DNA from: Eucriotettix oculatus
Taxonomy: Eukaryota; Arthropoda; Insecta; Orthoptera; Tetrigidae
Length of the DNA: 64,000 bases
Assembly (NCBI GenBank): GCA_034510155.1
Contig: CM067376.1
Span: 115,687,493-115,751,492 of the forward strand
Direction of reading: 5' to 3'
The translations under genes and the position numbers were made by a program. Shown here piece by piece: positions 23,310 through 35,251 of this stretch (positions within the stretch are counted from its first letter, which is position 1; every line of letters starts with the position of its first letter). Below the pieces are notes generated by a model, which saw only the letters and a program-made list of their open reading frames with translations, had not been told where the DNA came from and searched no databases.

Positions 23310-23395
23310 AGGTCGACCTCCTATGGTTTAGTGACTTGCGTCTCTGCCTCACATCACAGAGATCCCGAGTTTGATTCGTGAAAGAACCCAGATGT
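23310..23395 (+). mobile_element. tRNA-derived SINE head
   Basis: The plus strand reads GGTCGACCTCCTATGGTTTA, then GTGACTTGCGTCTCTGCC (A-box region), then CCCGAGTTTGATTCG (B-box). The head matches the minus-strand SINEs at 51.4, 57.3 and 59.4 kb (GGTCxGCCTCCTxTGG). The tail is lost or diverged after 23395. Confidence 0.7.
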
Positions 23396-25690
23396 TATGT
23401 GTGTGTTTGAGTTCCCAAGCTGAAAACCTCAGTACAAAGCAAATAACTTCCCTAACTGACAGAAAGTCTTCTATTACTTTTTGTGTCCCTAATCAGGGGT
23501 TAAAAAAAGATTTTGGGTCCTTTTCAATTCGCAGTGATCTTCATAATTATGGGTACGAGTTTTGTAGAAACGGTGACGGTCAAGAAGTGAGATTGTAAGG
23601 ACATTTTTGCTATATTTTTCGAGATGAACTGGCTAATGTCTGAAAATGGAATGAACAAATTGCTTATTTTGTGTTTCCTTAAATTATGCAGTTATAAGAT
23701 GAATCTTTGACTTAAGTGGTGCATTACCGTGCATCATAAATGTTTCATTTAGAGACTTAAAATTTTGTGTTTCATATAATCCATATCAACTGTAAAGTTC
23801 ATATAAGATTCAATTTAATATTTAGCCACGTTATGTAGGTTTTTAATGGCCACACATTTACATTTCATTTTACTTGAATATTATTTTAAAATTACATAGA
23901 ATGTACGTTATTTACAAGCTACATATTGATATAAATTTAAAATATTTACACTTGCAATCCAACATCGTTTATCCATATGTCAGTAAGTCAATATGTTAAT
24001 CATTCGAGCTCATATTTTCTCCACTTAAATTACAAACGTTTTTCAATATAATATACTAAAGGACCTTAACTACCAAATTTTTAATATAATAAATGCAAAA
24101 TTATTTAATTAATAACTCCTGGGGTTTAATAAATTATAGTTACAATAGGAGCTTCTTGATACTGTATATTCATTAGTTTTCTCAAAAACATTGGAAAAGA
24201 ATTTATACTTCAATTTCTTGGAATTATTATTGCTTCAAAAAATCGAACACCATGTCACATGTCTTTTGCAACGTATATTTAACGCTATTTTATAACATAC
24301 TGTAATAACCAGGTATTAATATATCTGAGCAAATGATAACAAATTACGTTGGAAATGATTATATTTTACTATCCCATACCGCTCCGCCTCCAAAGACGTC
24401 GTTACGCCAATCTTTCAAAAGATAATTTCTCTCTTCTTCCTAGATTACTACAATACCTTATATATTTTATTAATTTAGATATGAATTAAAGATTTCATCT
24501 TTTTGTTAAACTGCATTTGATTATGCATTATGTTTCAGATTCTATACTTCGTAAAGTCAAATATCCGAACTATCGATGGTTCCTATTATTTCAGATAATC
24601 GACGTACTAATGTACTTAATATTTGTACTGTTTATATTTTATCAGTTTTATTATTTTGTTTTTTATTTATGTATGTTTGATTTACCCATTTATTTCAAAA
24701 TTATTTTATAATTTAATGAATTTCTTTTAATACGTAGACGATTCTTTGACATTTTTGAGTTCTTCTTTTGCCTGAGGTTTCCAGTTTGTGTAATTTGTAC
24801 TCTTTGCTGTCTTGAAGAACATGATTGTTGTTTCTGACATATTTCACTTGTCGGTGGTGAGCACTTATTCAATGTAGACAATGGTTATTTATATATTGTA
24901 ATGTTTAGTATTTTTCTGTTATTTATTATAAATATTTTCAAAATAAGAATATGGATTCCAAGCAACTATTTGAGTTATAATATTTTCGGGACCTGAATTA
25001 CTCGTCAGTCAAGTAGCTAAAAGCTCGTTTTAGTCAGAGTGAATCACAGACAAGTCTAGATCTAGGGGCTAATTCGGCGTTACGTGTTGCATACTGCAAG
25101 GGGATCTTAGCTTTCTGATTTATTGCAAATCTGGAAAATGCTTATAAATTTGCCTCACTACCTCACAGTAATCAAAATTTAGACAATAATATTACTGTAG
25201 TAAAAGTTAAAAGATAGACTCGCATCATTATATAGTTAATGCGTACAGAAAGAAAGAATATTAATAATATAAAGTAATATATGGCTTGAGACCGAGAAAT
25301 ATTTGTCACATATTCTAAAAAAATTACAAAAAAGCGACGTTTTTTTCTCTTATGTGAACTATTCAGCTGTTACAATTGTAATGACTTTGTATTACTTTGA
25401 ATATTTTCTTTAATTATTAATTTTTATATAATGTATCAGAAAATAGTATCTAAGTTTTTGACACCTCAGCATTATTAATTAAATAAAGAATAATATATAA
25501 AATACTAATATTTATGAACCTGAAAAAGACACAGGAGCGGTCGAAACGTCCTGGTTGTAAATTTTGTAACATACTTTATAAATTGGTCACTGAATTAAGT
25601 CTATTTATTTATACTATCATTAATAATATAATACATACTGTAGAATGACTAAGAAAATACAAATAAAAATGAAATAAATATATCTTTGTC
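23396..25690. other. AT-rich stretch, nothing recognised
   Basis: No gene-like frame exceeds 75 codons. A small richer patch at 24380-24410 (CGCTCCGCCTCCAAAGACG) is too short to interpret. At 25530-25556 a GGTCGAAACGTCC word occurs that is common in dispersed repeats. Confidence 0.4.
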
Positions 25691-25693
25691 CAG

Positions 25694-25770
25694 TGAAAGG
25701 AGGAGAAATTATCAGTTTTGGCAGCAGAGTGGAGAAGGAAATTATCATCGCGGCGGATCGTCCTGGGCTG
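25694..25770 (+). CDS. Candidate 77-bp internal exon
   Basis: The segment is bounded upstream by TATCTTTGTCCAG (acceptor-like, ending 25693) and downstream by CTG/GTAAGC (donor-like, from 25771). Its composition is richer than the flanks. Two frames stay open across it. One gives NYQFWQQSGEGNYHRGG-type low-complexity polar sequence, and the other starts KGGEIISFGSRVEKEIII. The zero frame has a stop. I do not recognise the protein. If real, it would be a small exon of a plus-strand gene with very long introns, and the surrounding islands would be intronic. A chance pairing of splice-like sites is not excluded. Confidence 0.33.
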
Positions 25771-26051
25771 GTAAGCGACCTATTTCTTTGTATTTGGAAA
25801 TATTATTGAATAAAATATACTGCCTTAAAGATATGTGAAAATTGTCTATTTGTAGATTAGAAATTATTTGATTGCTGGTCAGTATTTTGGAATACTGTGA
25901 GAAAGAGAGTAATATTTATTTTAGATACGTGATATCAAAGGAGTTTTGTAGATATTCCCATCGAGTCGTGAATAAATTATAAATGTAGCTGTTAGATAAA
26001 TAAAATTATTACATTGTTATAATATACATATATTATCTGTATAATTTATTA

Positions 26052-26760
26052 TATACTATCATAATGAATGACATGAACGTAGTTCTTAAGAAAGGGTACA
26101 ATCTGAGGATTAAAAGAGAGAATACCAAGGTGATCCGAGTGTATTACTGTAACAATGGACAAAGGGTGTTTGATTGGGAAGGGATATTTTGAAGGAAGTT
26201 AAGGAATTATGCTACATGAACAGCATAATAACTGGGAATTGAAGAATTATAGTAGACATAAAGATTAGGATAGCACAGGCAAGGAAGGCTTTCGCAAAAA
26301 AAGAGGAATTTACTCACGGATGATGTAAGTATGAATATTAATAAATCACAAATAATAATTTTTGTATAAGGCGTGGTGTTATATGGGTGCGAAACATGGG
26401 CGGAAGGAGTTGCAGAAATGAAAATAGTACAAGTTTTTGAAACATATTCTGAAAATCAGATGTGTGGATAGAGAAACTTACCACGAAGTTATCTGTAGAA
26501 TAAGAGAAGGGGGGAAAATATGGAGGACTTTTACCAAGAGAAGGGATAGAAGAATAGACCACGCTTCAAGGCATTGAAATGTGTGGGGTGAGAAGGGAAG
26601 AAGGAGGTCAAGGATAGAATGCGCTAAGTATATTAAGGTGGATGTGGGATGTGATAGTTATGTAGATACGAAAAGTCTTCGTAAATCGGTTAGAAGTAAG
26701 GATTGCATCAGATCAGTTTAAGGATGGAATACCGCAACAACAACATCATTGTAACTATTG
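26052..26760 (+). mobile_element. LINE family A copy, C-terminal half and 3' end
   Basis: The copy begins at the counterpart of MNDMNVVLEKEF (about 26065) and runs through degraded text equivalent to FCYMGSVITRDGR, ARKAF, WSVALYG and CETW. It continues to DVGCDSY and the terminal block GGATTGCATCAGATCAG...CCGCAACAACAACA at 26701-26754. Every frame is interrupted. The same order is found at 33.8-35.6, 48.3-49.2 and 51.4-53.2 kb, all on the plus strand. The (AAC)n tail is the LINE 3' terminus. Inactive. Confidence 0.85.
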
Positions 26761-26959
26761 TCAGATCTTTTTTTCAATATCATAATAAAGCTAATTCAAT
26801 TCACAGTGGAGGAAGTTAAATTAGAGAAAGCATGAACTGTTTGGACATATAGCGTTTTCTGCAGAAGTCAGATGTGTAATGTTGTACGAGTTCTTTACCC
26901 ATTAGTTTTTTTGCATTAACCTCCTTTCTTAGCTATGATAGTTCCACTTTAGTTGGAAA

Positions 26960-27430
26960 GGTCTGTTGCTAAACATCAGCAGCTCATGTGGCCCTAATCG
27001 TTGATTTCACTCCGTAATGTACAGATATCAGGACACACAAACAACCGTGTTAATTCTAATGCCGTAATCAGGCTCGTTATTTTGGTATCGCACCCTCGTC
27101 GCGCGATACTTTGTATTCAGAGCCGCGGCCCGCCGTGTAATTAGTAAGTTTAATGCAGTCATTTAGGCCCCGGCCGATTGGGCCCGTCCAGTGGCGTTAT
27201 GGCACAGCTTGGATCGCGCGTGTTTTATCGGGGGGACGCGCAAAATCGTAAAAAGATCACCGCGCGGCATCGAATTTTAATTGGAAAATGCCCGTTTCCC
27301 CACGGAGCGTGCGTTCCATACTGCTTTCAGCTCTAATAATCGATGTCAGTTATGAAGAGAAAGGGGGCTGCTATTGACGGGGAAGCCGGCCCCTTCAAAA
27401 GTGGAAAATACGCTTCTCGTGTGAGGGCGT
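26960..27430. promoter_or_regulatory. GC-richer island, strongest regulatory-element candidate
   Basis: One of the longest and most complex islands. TAATTAG at 27138-27144 is followed by TTAATGCAGTCATTTAGGCC. CCGATTGGGCCC comes next, then TTTTATCG at 27223-27230 and GCGCGGCATCGAATTTTAAT. CGATGTCAGTTATGA lies near 27340. It has no open frame of note and no repeat signature. Dense homeodomain-type words in GC-rich context are typical of deeply conserved arthropod enhancers, but conservation is an inference here. Confidence 0.42.
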
Positions 27431-28184
27431 GATTGTTAAAAAAAGAAAAATACTCTCACCTTTCCCAAAAATTTTCTATGATGAGTTTTCAGCGTTATAA
27501 GAAATCTCTTACGCATAAGCCAGTATTGCTTGATAAATATGGTGTCATCAAAACACTCTTGTGTTATACGGAATTAACAATACGAATAGTGAGAAATTGT
27601 AATACGTTTGCAACTAATGTACACATAAAATTAAAAAAGACGGCCAAATAAGTTAGCATATAAATTTATCACTATTTATTCAAAAGCGACATTTCGTCTC
27701 CTTTTTAATACTTCCTCGGGCGTAAAATTTAGAAATTCATCATATTTACTCCTTGACTACCTCAGCCGAAAAGATTATTGAATGTGCATGTGAAGAATTA
27801 CATGTGAATAATTTAGTGTCACGGACCAACTCCAGTGACGGTTATGGCCGGCTTTTTATTTATTGTAAATTTTAAAGTTAGAAAACTATGCTGTAAAAAA
27901 TTAATAGTACTAATTTACATTACTGACATTAGGTTTTATTTATTTATTCATTCATTCATTCTTGTCTGGTTGAGATAGTCCTTAATAACCTGGAAATTCA
28001 GTTTTTATTGCATTACAGTTGAGCTTGACTTGGATTTTTTTCTGTTTTTCGGTTAAATCATTTAACTTATGAACAATTTACACACGATCTCTATTTCTCA
28101 CCAAATTAATAACTCTACTCCGGATATAGCGTGATTTAGTGACTATGTGAGCCTTTGGTGTATCAGTGCATAGGAGGTAAGGAA
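27431..28184. other. AT-rich stretch, nothing recognised
   Basis: A 72-codon frame at 27433-27651 is Lys-rich and unmatched. A (CATT)n-like run at 27940-27962 is a short simple repeat. Confidence 0.4.
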
Positions 28185-28262
28185 ATCTAGTATGGAACAT
28201 GGAATGGGCTTGACTCAGGTCCTGGGTTTGACTCTAGGTTTGGTAGAGTTTTACTAACCTAA
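28185..28262 (+). mobile_element. Possible degraded tRNA-like SINE
   Basis: CCTGGGTTTGACTCTAGG at about 28222-28239 resembles a B-box with its surrounding arm. The A-box part is poor. Assigned only by similarity to the other SINEs in the window. Confidence 0.35.
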
Positions 28263-28665
28263 TCCGTATTGTTTGTTTAATAATGCCGACGCCTCTTCTA
28301 TAAATCATATAATGTCGTTAAGTGTATGTTGGTTTAAGTTCATGGAATAATGAAGCCTCACAAAAGGTTTGCGTTGCTTGCCTTAAATTTCGTAAATCAT
28401 AACTTATTTTGTATTTATTAATAACACTTGATACCTATTTTATGTATATCTATTTAAATGCAGAAAAAGATAGGGCAAACGATTACCCTGATTTTTTTCT
28501 TTGGTTATTGTGTAAATATCTCATAAATAATTTATATATTAAGTTTACAGTTGTTGCAAAACCGTACAAAACCGCATGTATGTTATTCTTGCACCCTTTG
28601 TGTGAAAACTTATATGAACAAAACCATTTCAAGCCATCTTATTAGGCCCCGTTTTGATACATGAG
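28263..28665. other. AT-rich stretch, nothing recognised
   Basis: A 78-codon frame at 28409-28645 is hydrophobic and low complexity. No motif. Confidence 0.4.
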
Positions 28666-28840
28666 TGTCTTGTAAGATTAGAATTACAGGGAAGTGTGTG
28701 GGCTAAGAGCAGAAGTGAGACGCAAAAGGATGGAATGCGCTTAACAGATTAGGTAAGATTTGACAGCTATGTAGAAATGAAAAGGCTTGCAAACTTTATA
28801 TTAGCATGGAGGTTTGCATCTGACCAGTATTAGGAAAAAT
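28666..28840 (+). mobile_element. LINE family A, 3'-terminal fragment
   Basis: It contains GGATGGAATGCGCTTA, GACAGCTATGTAGAAATG and GGTTTGCATCTGACCAGTAT, matching the last 170 bp of the copies at 26.6 and 49.1 kb. The (AAC)n tail is missing. A short, 5'-truncated copy. Confidence 0.75.
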
Positions 28841-30650
28841 ACAAGTTTTATTTCTTCCCGTTGTTAACAATAGAAGTAAAATTATTTATAAATATTCAGA
28901 CATTTATATGCCTACCAAAAATTCCTTGTCCTTAATTTTTTCTGGCAAAGGAGATTAAATGATGCGCTCTAACACAATTTTGTGTTTGAAAAAATTTATT
29001 AGTGTATTTTAGCCTTTCAGAACATCGTCACAAATTAATAAACCTATCAGAAATATATTTATGAATATTATACGTATGGACCTCAAATTCTTGGAAGAGG
29101 CAATCGCTAAGTGCTTTAATTTTGTGACTATGCTTCATATTTATGACACAATTTTATAGTAGCAAAATTCATTTATGATTAATGTACTCACATACTTCAT
29201 ATGTAATAACTTTCTTATTGTAACCCAAAGCGGTCATCAATAATTGCTCATATAATGATCCTTTAAGGAATCTTTATATCCCACGGCTCAATTATTTGGG
29301 CTTATCAATTATTCCTATTGCTTTAAAATCCGTAATCATGAGGATATATTTTGCATTATTCAAACAAATTGATATTTCAGTAAAAGAAGAAATGAATAAT
29401 GTTCATGAGCCGAAGCAGGTGGTCAGGCATGATGGTTCTCATACAAAAAGGAACAGCAAAAATTATTTTGTTGCTCTGTAAATGGTGTAAAGCGGATTAT
29501 ATGTCAGATTTGTAAACGCTAGTGGTTGATGATGATGATCACTACATTTGTGACCTTCGTAGCAGAAAAAAATTCAGGTGCAAATTTAAGTAGAGTTCTA
29601 TTGTTTTTAAATTCTAGCCGTTGAATTATAACTCGATAAATTAATTCCATCTTGCGTTTTAACTTATATATTAAGTGTTTAACACAACATTTTTATAAAC
29701 GTCAAGTCTTTATGCACATAAAATAATGTAAAGGATATAGAAATGTAATATTTATACTTTAAAAAGTTGTGATAAACGATCGTTTCTATTAATAGTTCAT
29801 TAATAAGTCAATATGACAATACATTTTTTGTTAAAAATCACATTATTCATAATAACTCTACAAAACAAATTGATAATGTTTATTCACGCTATTGTAGCTG
29901 TTAAGTATAATGAGGGTTAAAACTCTTTAGGATTATCGTTTTACCCCAATATGACTTATTCATAAACATAATAGCGTATTTTATACGTTTAAAGGTATTA
30001 ATTTCTATAAAACTGTGGGGAATTTTTTTTATTTAACGAATTATATGGACTACTTTTCGCGTAATGGTCTTGGGTGCGAGGACAGTTTTTTTGTTCCAAG
30101 ATAATTCTTGGGCCAACCATTTTCAGATTCTTACCGCCAGAAAACGGAAATATTGAGTCCACAGCCAGGGCTTCAATAAGTAATGAATACAGATCATTCA
30201 ATAATGTTAAAGTTTGCTGTTTTTTAATTAACCTGAAAACAGACCCAAAACTCACCGCTCAAAATTTTTTGTCAGTCAGACATGAGAAACTTAACCTAGG
30301 ACAAACAAAGGAGAAAATTAAGCCCAGTAAAAGGAAACTGCAACTTCTTACAGAAGGCATAGGTAACGAAACTCTTGATTTCTCCCACATATTAAGTGGC
30401 GTGCCTCACTCAAGCTAACCATGTCGCAACTTCAAAATGAAACGGCTTGCAATCTAAATTCTAGGATATGTGCAAGTATTGAAGTGGGTGATAGAATGCA
30501 ACCGAGTTCATTATAAATCATCTACACCATGGTGAGATCAGAATATCTCAATTAATAGAGAGTTTGACCACAACTATAAAAACTATTCTGAACAACTTCT
30601 TATTAAAATTATTTACATTGATAAATTGCGTAAGGAATTTTGTAATGATT
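28841..30650. other. Mostly AT-rich, one unassigned frame
   Basis: A 114-codon plus frame at 30074-30418 overlaps an 85-codon minus frame. Neither shows a domain I recognise. The sequence there is less AT-rich and ends in a natural stop, so an old gene or transposon fragment is possible. Confidence 0.3.
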
Positions 30651-30654
30651 TAGA

Positions 30655-31405
30655 TTTAGATTTATTGTTGTTTCCATTAATCCTCGATTGAGGAAATAGG
30701 ATACGTCATACATTAAAAATTAAAAATGAACAAAATAAAGTACATAATTAAAGACAAACTTAAAATAAATTAGTAAAAGAAAGTGTATATAGACAAAAGT
30801 CAATATAAACACAACACGGACACACACTGGGAAACACAAACAAGCACACACTGAGAAACACGCAATGGAGTTTTAACTACTTGGAGCTCTGCGACCAGGA
30901 AACTGTCCTTCCGTCGTAGCTCCAGGCAATACATGAAACAAACAAACAAAAGAGCAGAAAAAACTGAATAGAAATTTTAAGATATGTGATGTGCTATTTT
31001 ATAAGGCAGCTCATTCAACACTTTTTGCAGGAACCTTGATTTAAATACTAGAAGGACGATTAAGAAAATCCTGTACCGAGTAAAACGCGCCATTTAAAAG
31101 AATAGTTTTACTCTGCTTCACGAAGCTTTTGTAGGTACTATTTTTAACCTCTGGCGGAAGGCTGTTGTATAAAACTATCCCGGTATTGTGAATACTTTTC
31201 TGGTGTAGAGCGAGGCGATGCTTGTCTGACCTTAGAGCTGAACGATTTCTAGTCGCGTATTCATGAAAGTCGCCATTTGTTTGAAACAAATTAGTGTTTC
31301 GCTTTACAAACTTTGGTGAAACTAAAATAAAAAAGTGATATGACGGTACAAAATATAAAGCAGCTGGCTTGAGATAAATTAAAGAAGATGGAAACAACAC
31401 AGTAT
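30655..31405 (-). mobile_element. Jockey/CR1-type LINE, C-terminus and 3' UTR
   Basis: The minus frame 31400-31041 has the usual terminal layout of this LINE group. It reads NLFQTNGDFHEYATRNRSAL, then HQKSIHNTGIVLYNSLPPEV, then a lysine/serine stretch and GAFYSVQDFLN. The 3' UTR runs down to about 30655. It ends in the block CCTCGATTGAGG (read on plus) and an AGATTTAGATTT tail, that is (AATCTA)n on the minus strand. The same 3' UTR recurs at 45958-46215 and 55511-55845. The 119-codon frame is still open, so this may be a fairly young but 5'-truncated copy. Confidence 0.85.
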
Positions 31406-31439
31406 TTCCTTTATTGTTTTCGCCAATCTGCGTTTTCTA

Positions 31440-31591
31440 AAATAGTTGATACTCTGGGACAGCTGACTGTGACGATACCTGGTATTTTCCCTAAACAGTA
31501 CGCTGGATTTCTCCTCTCAAATTTTAGGGTAAATTTTTGGGTTGGACAGAGTTTGTGGAGTTGACTTCAAGAAGTTGTAAATTAATAGATT

Positions 31592-31677
<86 letters not shown>

Positions 31678-32165
31678 AGAGAGATTGTTTAGATCTGTGA
31701 ACTGGCGATAAATTGGTTGAAGGGCGAAATCTTTCATCTTGATCTTGGAGGCATATAAAATGATTAAATGAGCAAGGTGCTCATTTTATAACGAGGAAGT
31801 CGAGAGGTTTCCGAGACCGGTGCGAGTTCTGAGAACGAGTGGCGAGGAGAAGACTGTAAATACTCTGTTTACCCCAACTTCCTAGTACTGCCACTTCCGA
31901 GTAGGGTTTGTATTTTTAAACCTGCTGCTATGTGAAGGCCCTTAAATATGACCCCAGAATTGATCTCATTTTCTTTAAATATGTTAATTTATAAGTAATT
32001 TAATACCTGTAAATGTTGTATGAAGTGATGTTGTTCATCATAAAAGAAGACCTTTAGTAATAAATGGTATCTATTTATAAATGTAAAAATGTATCCGCAT
32101 CCATTTTTGTATAATATTCATTAATTAAACGAATATAGCACCATACATTCATTTCAATGTAAATG
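31440..32165 (+). repeat. Unclassified dispersed repeat, copy 1
   Basis: It shares ordered blocks with 39310-40197 in the same orientation: GAAGTTGTAAATT, an AG-rich run, ATTAAATGAGCAAGGTG, TTTATAAC and a terminal CATTCATTTCA. It carries the (AT)n(AG)n microsatellite where copy 2 has only GATAGAGAGAGAGAC. No coding frame. The family is unknown to me. Confidence 0.6.
31594..31674. repeat. (AT)n(AG)n compound microsatellite
   Basis: An uninterrupted AT dinucleotide run from 31594 to about 31637 passes into an AG run to about 31674. It lies inside dispersed repeat copy 1 and is expanded relative to copy 2. Confidence 0.97.
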
Positions 32166-32739
32166 CTGTTAGGAGATGTAGCACTCAAATTGCCACGTTT
32201 ATAATCCTGCGTTGCCAAACAAAACAATAGGTAAATTCACTATTTCTAACAAAAATTACTGACTTCTGAAGGAAAAAGAGAACCAGAGCTCTCACAGACC
32301 TTATTTACTCTCTGCGACTATAATTACAACTCTCGTAATTCATTAAACATTTAATGAACGAAAAATCTAACAGGTATTCTTAAATTATGTAGACATATTT
32401 TCGTTTATGCGTATTATGTATCATTTACGAGTAAAGCTCACAATAATTGACAAATTGTCATCGTTTTTATGATATTTCCAATTTTTGGGTTAAGATTTCG
32501 CCAGACTCGTAGAGAAAATTTGTTATATATTATTTCCTCGATAATCAACTGAAATTAAAACTAATAATACTGGCGACGATTTATTTCAAAACCAATACAT
32601 GTTCCACACATTATTTGTAGTTTTTCCAGTAAGGCATTGGAACTGGCATTATAATTTATTATACAAAACCAAGTTATTTGCTTGTAGAGCTAAGGACTGC
32701 ATAACACAATCGCAAGTACTGGGAGAGAAGCAGACTTGT
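32166..32739. other. AT-rich stretch, nothing recognised
   Basis: No frame or repeat signature is visible. Confidence 0.45.
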
Positions 32740-33060
32740 TAGAATCTAATTGCCTAGGAACTTGGGCGAGCGAGTGACTCGATAAACGGCGCCGAGCAAC
32801 ACAGTTCCCGTTATAATTAACTACCTAGGAGCTGCTGGGGGAGGTAAAGTATGCGCCCCCAATACTGTTACAGCATTAATGTCACTTCCCACTCGCCATT
32901 AATCCCACATTACTAATGGCCACACCGGTAAATCTAATCTCCTGGAAGGGTGGGGGATATGAAGTCTTGATAATTGTGCACATTGTAATAGGTCAAAGTG
33001 CGCCCCCTTCAACACAAATACTGAGCGCAACATTCATCTAGATAGGAAGAGGATCGTATT
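32740..33060. promoter_or_regulatory. GC-richer island, candidate regulatory element
   Basis: It includes GCGAGCGAGTGACTCGATAA, a block with ACAGCATTAATGTCAC and CGCCATTAATCCCACATTAC (bicoid/orthodenticle-like TAATCC beside ATTA words), and CTAATGGCC. No repeat or coding signature. Regulatory role inferred. Confidence 0.38.
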
Positions 33061-33754
33061 TCCGATAATTAACTGCTTCGATCACGAACGAAACCGTTTG
33101 TTTTTAGGGTCGTGAAATCTGTTGCTTCCATATCCTATTGCAATGAATTAACTCGAAAATAAGTAATTTCGAAATGATATTCAGACTAATGACATCTACC
33201 CAAACTGAGAAGGAACACGTAAATGATAATAAAAGCACATTAAAGACAAGCATAACAATGAAATGGAATCCAAAACAACGTATGTCAAACATTCAAGTCG
33301 TGTTTACCCTTTGTTACTCTAAGAATGTTATGATTACACTTAATATAATAAAGCCCACTGCGATATTCTCGCGCATAATTCGAAGAATTCTTTCACAATG
33401 GAAATTATATACAATATAAATTCAAGTAAAATTAAAAATACAAAATAAGAAGAGTTTTTGTGATATCACGACTGATTAGGAATGAAATTAAAATCATGCA
33501 TAACATTTGACACAAACAGATGACAAAATATTTAATGTATATTTTATGGAATACATGTTTATTTTTCCTACTCTATACATATTTCATTAGTTTATTGGGC
33601 ATATTGTGTGTGGAAAGGAAGGTTTCCTCGCTTAAAAACCTGATCTTTAATTTATGCCTTGTGAATTACTTATGGTGACATGTGAAAGATTCCTAGCTGA
33701 GACGCATATTTTATTTTTAATCATTGTTATTTGATAACTTTAGTAAAAACATCT
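33061..33754. other. AT-rich stretch, nothing recognised
   Basis: An 81-codon plus frame (33174-33419) overlaps a 62-codon minus frame. No motifs. Confidence 0.4.
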
Positions 33755-34690
33755 ACCCATACCGAAGTAGACTGGGGCACATAGATGTGAACAGTACAGA
33801 ACAATTAGTTTAGTATCTCATGCATGCAAAATATTAACGAAAATAGTATATATCAGGATGGAACGCAAAATAGAATTAGGGTTGGGAGAATATCAGATTG
33901 GTTTTAGAAAGAATGTAGGGGCATAATAAGCAATATTGACTTAGCGTCTAATTTTAGAAAGAATCAGGCCTACGATAATGGCATTTGTAGATTTAGAAAA
34001 AGTCTTTGATAGTGTGAACTGTGACACGCTATTAAGGATTTGGAAGAAGACAGGAGTAAAATATCGAAAAATGAGGCTTATTTATAACCTCTACAGAAGG
34101 TAGTCGGCTGTAATTAGAATTGAATAGCGAGAGAATAAAGCAGAAATGAATAAAGTTGTAATATAAGGATGCAGTCTGTCGTCCATGCTCTTTAACTTAT
34201 ATATAGAACAGGCGAAGAAGAAAGTTAAAACGGAATATTGAACAGGAATCATACTGCGAGAAGAATAATTAAAAACCCTACGCTTTGCCGACGAGATTGG
34301 AGAGTCAGAAGAAGACCACGAAACCTTAATAAGTTGCATGAAAGCGGTCCTGGAGAAAGATTTCAATATGAGGATTTATAGAGGGAAAACCAAGGAGTTG
34401 AAGTGTAGAATTGGAAACAGTAAACAAAGGGTGTTAGATTGGGAAGGGATATTTTGAAGGAAGTTAAGGAATTCTGCTATACAGCATAATAACTAGGGAT
34501 GGTAGAATTATAGTAGAAATAAAGAATAGGATAGAACAGTCAAGGAAGGCTTTCTCAAGAAGGAGGAATTTACTACGGGTAATATGAGAGTGAATATTAG
34601 GAAATCATAGCTAAAAATGTGCGTATGGAGCGTGGCGTTATATAGTTGTGAAACATGGACGGTAGGAGTTGTAGAAAGGAAAAGCATACT
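33755..34690 (+). mobile_element. LINE family A copy, RT to C-terminal region (first part)
   Basis: In broken plus frames I read text equivalent to EQYRTISLVSHA (about 33799), GFRKNVG (about 33900), FVDLEKVFDSVNC (motif A, 33985-34023) and IKYRKMRLIYNLYR (34060-34098). The catalytic block follows as LRFADEIGESEEDHE with the second D changed to E (34279-34323), and then MKAVLEKDFNMRI. Stops interrupt throughout. It continues after a 0.56-kb insertion at 35252. It is the most 5'-complete family A copy here. Confidence 0.85.
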
Positions 34691-35251
34691 CTTCACTATA
34701 TCGTATTGAAACACACCACTTGGTTCAGGCCTTCTACTGTTTGTCGCTGAATAATTTTATTTTTCAAATGGTCGCAATTATTAAAGTAAAATTTGCTTGG
34801 TATAACAGGGTTCGTGTTATAATCTATATCAACTGTTAATATAAAATAAATATGCTATATCCTCATGGTGTTAACGGTTTCCTTGCAGTTTTGAACCACG
34901 CATCGAATATTCTAAATAGTGAGTTACGCTGGCATAAGTCTTGCTGGAAATTGTTGAAATTTACTAATACGCACAGGCCATGCTAGAAAATACTTCAGCA
35001 TAAAAAGATTCCAATCAAATAGCCATAAGACATAAAAAACTTAAATTAGTATAACGTGCTGAATTACCTAATTAAAAATGTGGAAGTAAAATCTTCATAA
35101 AATATTGTACTGATACTACAAAATCCAGGGCTGACAAGGGGGGAAAAAACTCCAAACAAATAGATGAAAACTTACATCCCTGAAAGAGACTTTTTAAAAA
35201 TCACAAGATATTAACTTTTAAATTCTAAGAATCCAAATTTTAATAAATGTG
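34691..35251. mobile_element. Insertion splitting a family A LINE
   Basis: The family A sequence breaks after about 34690 and resumes with GTGCTGTAGGAGAATG at about 35252. The 48.9-kb copy is continuous here (TGATGCTATCGGAAAATG). The 560 bp in between are AT-rich, show no TIR, tail or frame, and their class is unknown. Confidence 0.55.

Noticed and set aside
25530..25556. GGTCGAAACGTCC word as a hammerhead ribozyme core
   Set aside because: The required CUGAUGA segment and stems could not be found around it.
30074..30418. 114-codon plus frame as a gene
   Set aside because: No domain recognised, an overlapping frame on the other strand is equally open, and there is no start context. Kept only as a note.
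31594..31674. Microsatellite as part of a satellite or centromeric array
   Set aside because: It is a single short tract embedded in a dispersed repeat, without higher-order repetition.
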